64,000 bases of DNA from Acanthopleura granulata (lineage: Eukaryota; Mollusca; Polyplacophora; Chitonida; Chitonidae): assembly GCA_016165875.1 (NCBI GenBank), contig JABBOT010000001.1:33659011-33723010 (forward strand). Reading direction: 5' to 3'. This document shows positions 59,869-64,000 of the stretch, piece after piece. Every line of letters begins with the position of its first letter. Position 1 is the first letter of the stretch. The position numbers and the translations under genes were made by a program. The notes under the pieces are model-generated. The model ran no database searches, was not told where the DNA came from, and saw nothing but the letters and a program-made list of their open reading frames with translations.

Positions 59869-60412
59869 CCTCAGCAGCTCTCTTGCCACACAGCGAAAAA
59901 AAACCCAAAAAACAAAAAAACAAAAGAAAAAAAAAACAGTTTTCCAGGGTTTTGTCACTGGGTTTAGTCCATGTTAATAATAAAGAAGTTAAAACAGCAC
60001 TAAAGGTCTGGCGTGGCTGAGCCGCTGTAGTATACATATATATATATGAGGATTGGCTAGAGACTGGGTGCTCACAAGTATCATGGCCTAGGAGGATCAA
60101 GCTTGTAATAGTCAAGGTTTATACCCACACTGAAACACAGTGAATCCCCAGAGGACTGATGGGGATCACAATGAACTCTCCTCAGTAACTCCCAAACACA
60201 GGCTTCCCTGACAGGGACTTTTCCAGGTGCTCACCATATTCAGTATGCATGTCACAGAGTATATACACTGAGGATGCCACATTCACTGCTCTGTACAGTC
60301 CATATATTTTCTAGTCGTGGCAGTAATTAATTATGATCCATACGTGCTAGTTTACAAACTTTTCAGTTTACTTATCCATATATCAAACACTTATCACACT
60401 AAGCAGATTTGC
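59869..60412. repeat. Repeat R4, copy 2, tandem to copy 1
   Basis: Direct repeat of copy 1 at an offset of about 556 bp, with an extra left part (CCTCAGCAGCTCTCTTGCCA, CACAGC, A-rich run) that also precedes copy 3. The copies differ by scattered single bases and by TA-run length. It ends at AAGCAGATTTGC like copy 1. Confidence 0.9.
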
Positions 60413-61735
60413 GTCAGAGCACGACAGAAGTTTATCTGAGGTTAGTAGGCTATTAAAGTTGTATGATGAGGCCTGGGTAATGAATAATCTTGTATATATG
60501 TAGGTACTGGGGCTTTAAACATATTCTATCCCTATTATCACCTCAAGAACCCTATAGTCTACATTTCACAAACTGCTCATGCTCAGTTAATCTCCATATT
60601 GGTGTATAATTTAAATGCAGTGTAGAACTAATATACATTCAACCCACTGCAGTGTAATTATCAAAATGTAAGCTATCTTTATGCATTTGCATATATATCG
60701 CATTCACAGTACAACATGTAAGTTCACATGTAACCAGTTGCTCTAAGTACAACTTAAGGACACGAAAACCCTGATGTCAAATGTTAAGTGATGTCATGTA
60801 ATGGACTTGACGGAAAAATATCACAACTTGCCAGCTCTTAAATAAAGCATACAGTGACTGTTACATTTAACAGTGAATTGTGATATAGAAAAAAAAAATG
60901 AAGCCAAAAATCAGCAACACTGCATGTCAAAGTGCATGACTCTTGTGCACATATGACCTCAATGAACTTGGTTATAACTGTCTTATAAAAACCACATAAT
61001 GGGCACCTGAAAGTCCATATGATCCATTTTTTAAGCAACCTACAAAATTCGCTTCTGACATCTAGTGCACAATAGCCTTATCGTATAGAGGTACACACTG
61101 GGTCGATACAGAGGGTACCCTAAGAGATACATACATTAGCTTAGCACTCTAAACTCCCCATTCATCAAATCCTGGCTGTCAAGTGCCTTAGCTATACTCC
61201 ACCACTACAAGCTTGAGACTGAACTGATATATATTGTCACTATAATTTTGCCTATGTGTTGTGAGGCTGCAATGATTCATGTAAGGCTAGTTTGACTTGA
61301 AAACTTGAAAAAATAAAAATATAACACAGGCCCATATTTCTACTTCAGCTGCGGCATCTCAAACATGTACGTCCCTCTAATACGATTTTGTATAATCCAG
61401 CCCTTCGGCTCCCTTATTCATGTGAATTTTCATGGAATTTTCATGCCCTAAAAGATAGTATGCCAAACTCATCTGACTGATTGAGTGACTGAATGACAGA
61501 AGTCCCAAGTGACTTATAAATGATACTTGTGATTACAGCTTCAAAAATCTTAACCCATTGACGGGAGAATACACACAACATTTCAACACCTTCTGTAAAC
61601 ACTGAATACACGGAAGACTGATGTGTTGGCATACTGCTCTTCATAACAGTAATCCCTGTGTAAGCGGAGGAAAGCCATGTATACACCAGACCTACACAAG
61701 CACTCACACCATCATATATTCATCTATATACTCAC
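60413..61735. other. Probable intron of gene B, unannotated
   Basis: AT-rich. An 88-codon minus frame at 61441-61707 has no splice support. No element was recognised. Confidence 0.38.
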
Positions 61736-61830
61736 CTACTTTCCTCTACGCTGTCAACTAAAGGCGACTTGCTTCTATCTGCCTTTTTCACAATACAACA
61801 CCCAAAACCCAGGGAGCAATCTGTGTCACA
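61736..61830 (-). CDS. Gene B, candidate upstream exon
   Basis: The minus-strand acceptor GCTAATTCTTTTCAG precedes 61830 and GTGAGTATA follows 61736, both strong. Of the three frames only one is open across all 95 nt. It enters in phase 0 and leaves in phase 2, reading CDTDCSLGFGCCIVKKADR then SKSPLVDSVEES. Four cysteines in the first 12 residues, then a basic and a polar segment, suggest a secreted disulfide-rich piece or a membrane-proximal acylated stretch. The family is not recognised. The exit phase does not match 52241 directly, so a linking exon is needed. Upstream exons must lie beyond 61830, probably outside the window. Confidence 0.47.
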
Positions 61831-62105
61831 CTGAAAAGAATTAGCCTGTGGATGGTGGAGTTTGGGTATAGGGTAAGTATCCCAGAGCTCGGAGTGAAGG
61901 CTTGAGGTCTGCTGAACCCTTCAAGTGTAATCTGCTGCCCTCTGTGGCCTCTTTTCTAAGTGTTATCTCAATTAGAGGGTAAAGCATCGGAGAGTCCTTC
62001 CAAGTGCGTCTTCATCATCCGACTCTATATCCCGTTTCATCACCATGTTCACCAAGTTTCAACCAGTACTTAACAGCAGTAATAAAAAAAAAACAAAAAA
62101 CAACT
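61831..62105. other. Upstream intronic DNA of gene B
   Basis: No feature other than an A-rich run at 62083-62102. Confidence 0.45.
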
Positions 62106-62460
62106 CAGCCTCAGCCCAAAAGCAGTTCTCTTGCCACACAGCCAAAAAAAAAACAAAGAAAAAAAAAAAATAGTTTTCCAGGGTTTTGTCACTGGGTTTA
62201 GTCCATGTTAATAATAAAGAAGTTAAAACAGCACTAAAGGTCTGGCGTGGCTGAGCCGCTGTGGCATATATATATATATAGAGGATTGGCTGGAGACTGG
62301 GTGCACACAAGTATGATGGCCTAGGAGGATCAAGCTTGTAATAGTCAGGGTTTATACCCACACTGAAACACAGTGAATCCCCAGAGGACTGATGGGGATC
62401 ACAATGAACTCTCCTCAGTTACCCCCAAATACCAGCTTCCCTGACAGGGACTTTTCCAAG
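62106..62460. repeat. Repeat R4, copy 3, right-truncated
   Basis: It shares the left part (CTCTTGCCACACAGCC and the A-run) and body with copy 2 but ends at TGACAGGGACTTTTCC, losing about 185 bp present in copies 1 and 2. The TA run is at 62266-62280. Confidence 0.88.
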
Positions 62461-62689
62461 GAGGTACACACAGGCTTTGTCTAACTGTCACAAGGCTGTC
62501 AAGGCATGATGATGAAGCCGGGGAGCTACAGCCAGAGACAGGGTGGGAAGTTTTACATTAGCGGTGGTGTAGATGTAGCTACTGCTTGTATTTGGACAGA
62601 CTGATATGCAGGTAAACATTATAGGGGTTTGAGGATCTTTGGGGGGGGGGAGGGGGAGGGTCAGTTAGGAGATAATATATTGGCTCCTC
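62461..62689. other. Spacer with G-rich run
   Basis: A G-run (ten G, A, five G, A, three G) lies at about 62640-62660 and could form a G-quadruplex. Confidence 0.6.
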
Positions 62690-63180
62690 TATTTCAGCTC
62701 TCGCAAACTGAACTGACTTTCTGATCGCAACATTACATCGAACTTACAGCAGTAAAAATGAACATTTTCCAGCTTTTCTTCAGGTTCTTCACAGAGACTA
62801 AGCTCATATTTGTTCCAGGCTGTTTCAGATCTAACTCTCAGATCCTGATCACAACACTAATTGTCTCCCATTTACAGCAGTAAAAACTCATTCCGTGCTT
62901 TTGTTCATCAGTTCCTATTTGTTCCACTGTTTCAGTTCTCCCTGAGTCGCAACATTACCTCTGATCTACAGCAGTAAAAACCCCTTTTATGCTTTTGTTG
63001 AAATTCCCATGGAATCTGCTCATATATGTTCAACTGTTTCAACTCTACCAGCTTCTCATCACAGCATTATCTCCCACTTACAACAGTAAAAACTTCTTCC
63101 ATGCAATTGCTGAAAATCCTATTGAATCAGCACACCATGCCTGAACTCATTATCTCCAACAGTTTTTCCTAAGGCTTGCC
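62690..63180. repeat. Degenerate tandem repeat, about 120-bp, four units
   Basis: TCGCAACATTACATCGAACT / TCACAACACTAATTGTCTCC / TCGCAACATTACCTCTGATC / TCACAGCATTATCTCCCACT are each followed by TACARCAGTAAAAA, CTTTTGTT-like text and GTTCCACTGTTTCAG-like text. Confidence 0.75.
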
Positions 63181-64000
63181 AATTATTATCAGGGTGGACA
63201 AAACACTGCCAATGTACGATGACACTAACAATGTCAGTCACGGGGTAGATTCTCAGTAAGACGCCCGGTTCGGGCTTTTCATATAAAAACAAGGAAAATC
63301 CAAAACACTGCCTTCACACATCTGATTACAATCCTTGTGGCTAAAATTAGGATTTGAATTGACCTGGGTTACAGAGGCAAAACAAGACTGGCCGCTTGAT
63401 GGCAGCACCAGGGAATCCATTCACAATAAACGTATGGTGAATGTAGGAAGCGATGATGATAAAAAAAAGAGGAAAAAAAAAACAAAAAAAAACAGGCTGC
63501 TGAAAGATAGCAGTCTGGTTGAAGCAGGAATAAATGCTTGGGATTTAGGCAAATATTTGTTGAAGAAACAGAATAAACACATCATTGGTGTAAAAGCATC
63601 AGTCTCTGGTGTAACTTATCCTGTGGTTATAAACTCTCAGACACTCCCTCATGCCATGTGCATATCTATTTCTTTAGCCAATAATCCTGAAATAAAAGCA
63701 CACATATATATTTATAGATTAGTCTGGCAGAGATCAAAGGTCAAATAGGTGCATCTGTGTGTGTGTCGGGATATTCGGCTCTTTTCCAAGGAGAGCCAAT
63801 TTGCAGGAGTGCCAAAACAACGAGTTCTGCAAGTTCTCTCTCTGTCCTTTTCATGGGCAAAGATACAGGTGTAACGTGTACTCTAACCGGAGGTTTAACC
63901 CCGTCATCTTTACCTGAAAAACGCAGTTGCTAAATGTGCTGTTTATCTATGTCAACATGTAAGTGCCAATTCACATCGCAGATCTGTATTCACGTGCAGA
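63181..64000. other. Unannotated DNA
   Basis: A 137-codon plus frame at 63335-63748 runs through an A-rich stretch (63460-63495) and has no family or splice support. A short open piece at 63930-63960 between an acceptor-like ACGCAG and GTAAGTG was noted but is too short to support. Confidence 0.35.

Noticed and set aside
59254..62361. Shared minus-strand frame in the R4 copies as a conserved small protein
   Set aside because: It begins in a TA microsatellite and ends in a poly-T run. Its conservation is explained by the copies being nearly identical at the DNA level.
63335..63748. 137-codon plus frame
   Set aside because: It crosses an A-rich low-complexity run (poly-Lys) and lacks other support.

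Overview
This is a window of animal nuclear DNA. It is AT-rich and intron- or intergenic-like, with no operons, ribosome-binding sites or long single-exon genes. About 14 pieces of one tRNA-derived SINE are present, whose tail strand reads TTTATTTATTTGATTGGTG. I associate this SINE with lophotrochozoan genomes and most strongly with molluscs, so a mollusc is the likely source. That is an inference from recall, because no search could be run. Most of the longer reading frames in the window are by-products of tandem repeats whose unit length is a multiple of three.

Genes are few and spread out. Gene A (minus strand) appears to start at 13442: a 137-nt coding first exon with an in-frame stop just upstream, a good start context and a strong donor at 13305. 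It would run leftwards, and no further exon could be placed. Gene B (minus strand) is a chain of candidate exons at 61830-61736, possibly 58094-58067, 52241-52181, 50793-50700 and 44704-44572. The reading phases of the last three agree at both junctions. The implied C-terminal part is cysteine-rich, then acidic, then basic and helical, and I do not recognise it. A plus-strand candidate exon at 15290-15467 encodes a hydrophobic segment. A weaker one lies at 30275-30368.

Mobile DNA includes SINE family 1 (many copies), a second tRNA-derived SINE family (51789-52097 and fragments), a MITE family with inverted ends and TA flanks (7070-7401, 16998-17364, 57040-57404), a broken pogo/Tigger-type transposase (5880-6668, minus), a dispersed repeat of about 240 bp (23279, 47078, 58700) and a repeat of about 500 bp duplicated at 59381-60412 and again at 62106-62460.

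Tandem repeats dominate the rest. There are a 27-bp unit (109-395), 44-bp (700-1190), about 95-bp degenerate (12150-13245), degenerate (18880-19720), 19/38-bp (32515-33880), 60-bp made of 3 x 20 bp (35870-37830), 97-bp (38311-39275), about 27-bp (43815-44245), about 22-bp (52438-52570), 63-bp (53340-55215), about 100-bp degenerate (55850-57620) and about 120-bp degenerate (62690-63180). The 63-bp, 60-bp and 97-bp arrays are the most homogeneous and show higher-order structure. No bacterial-style defence system, CRISPR array, rRNA or free-standing tRNA gene is visible.
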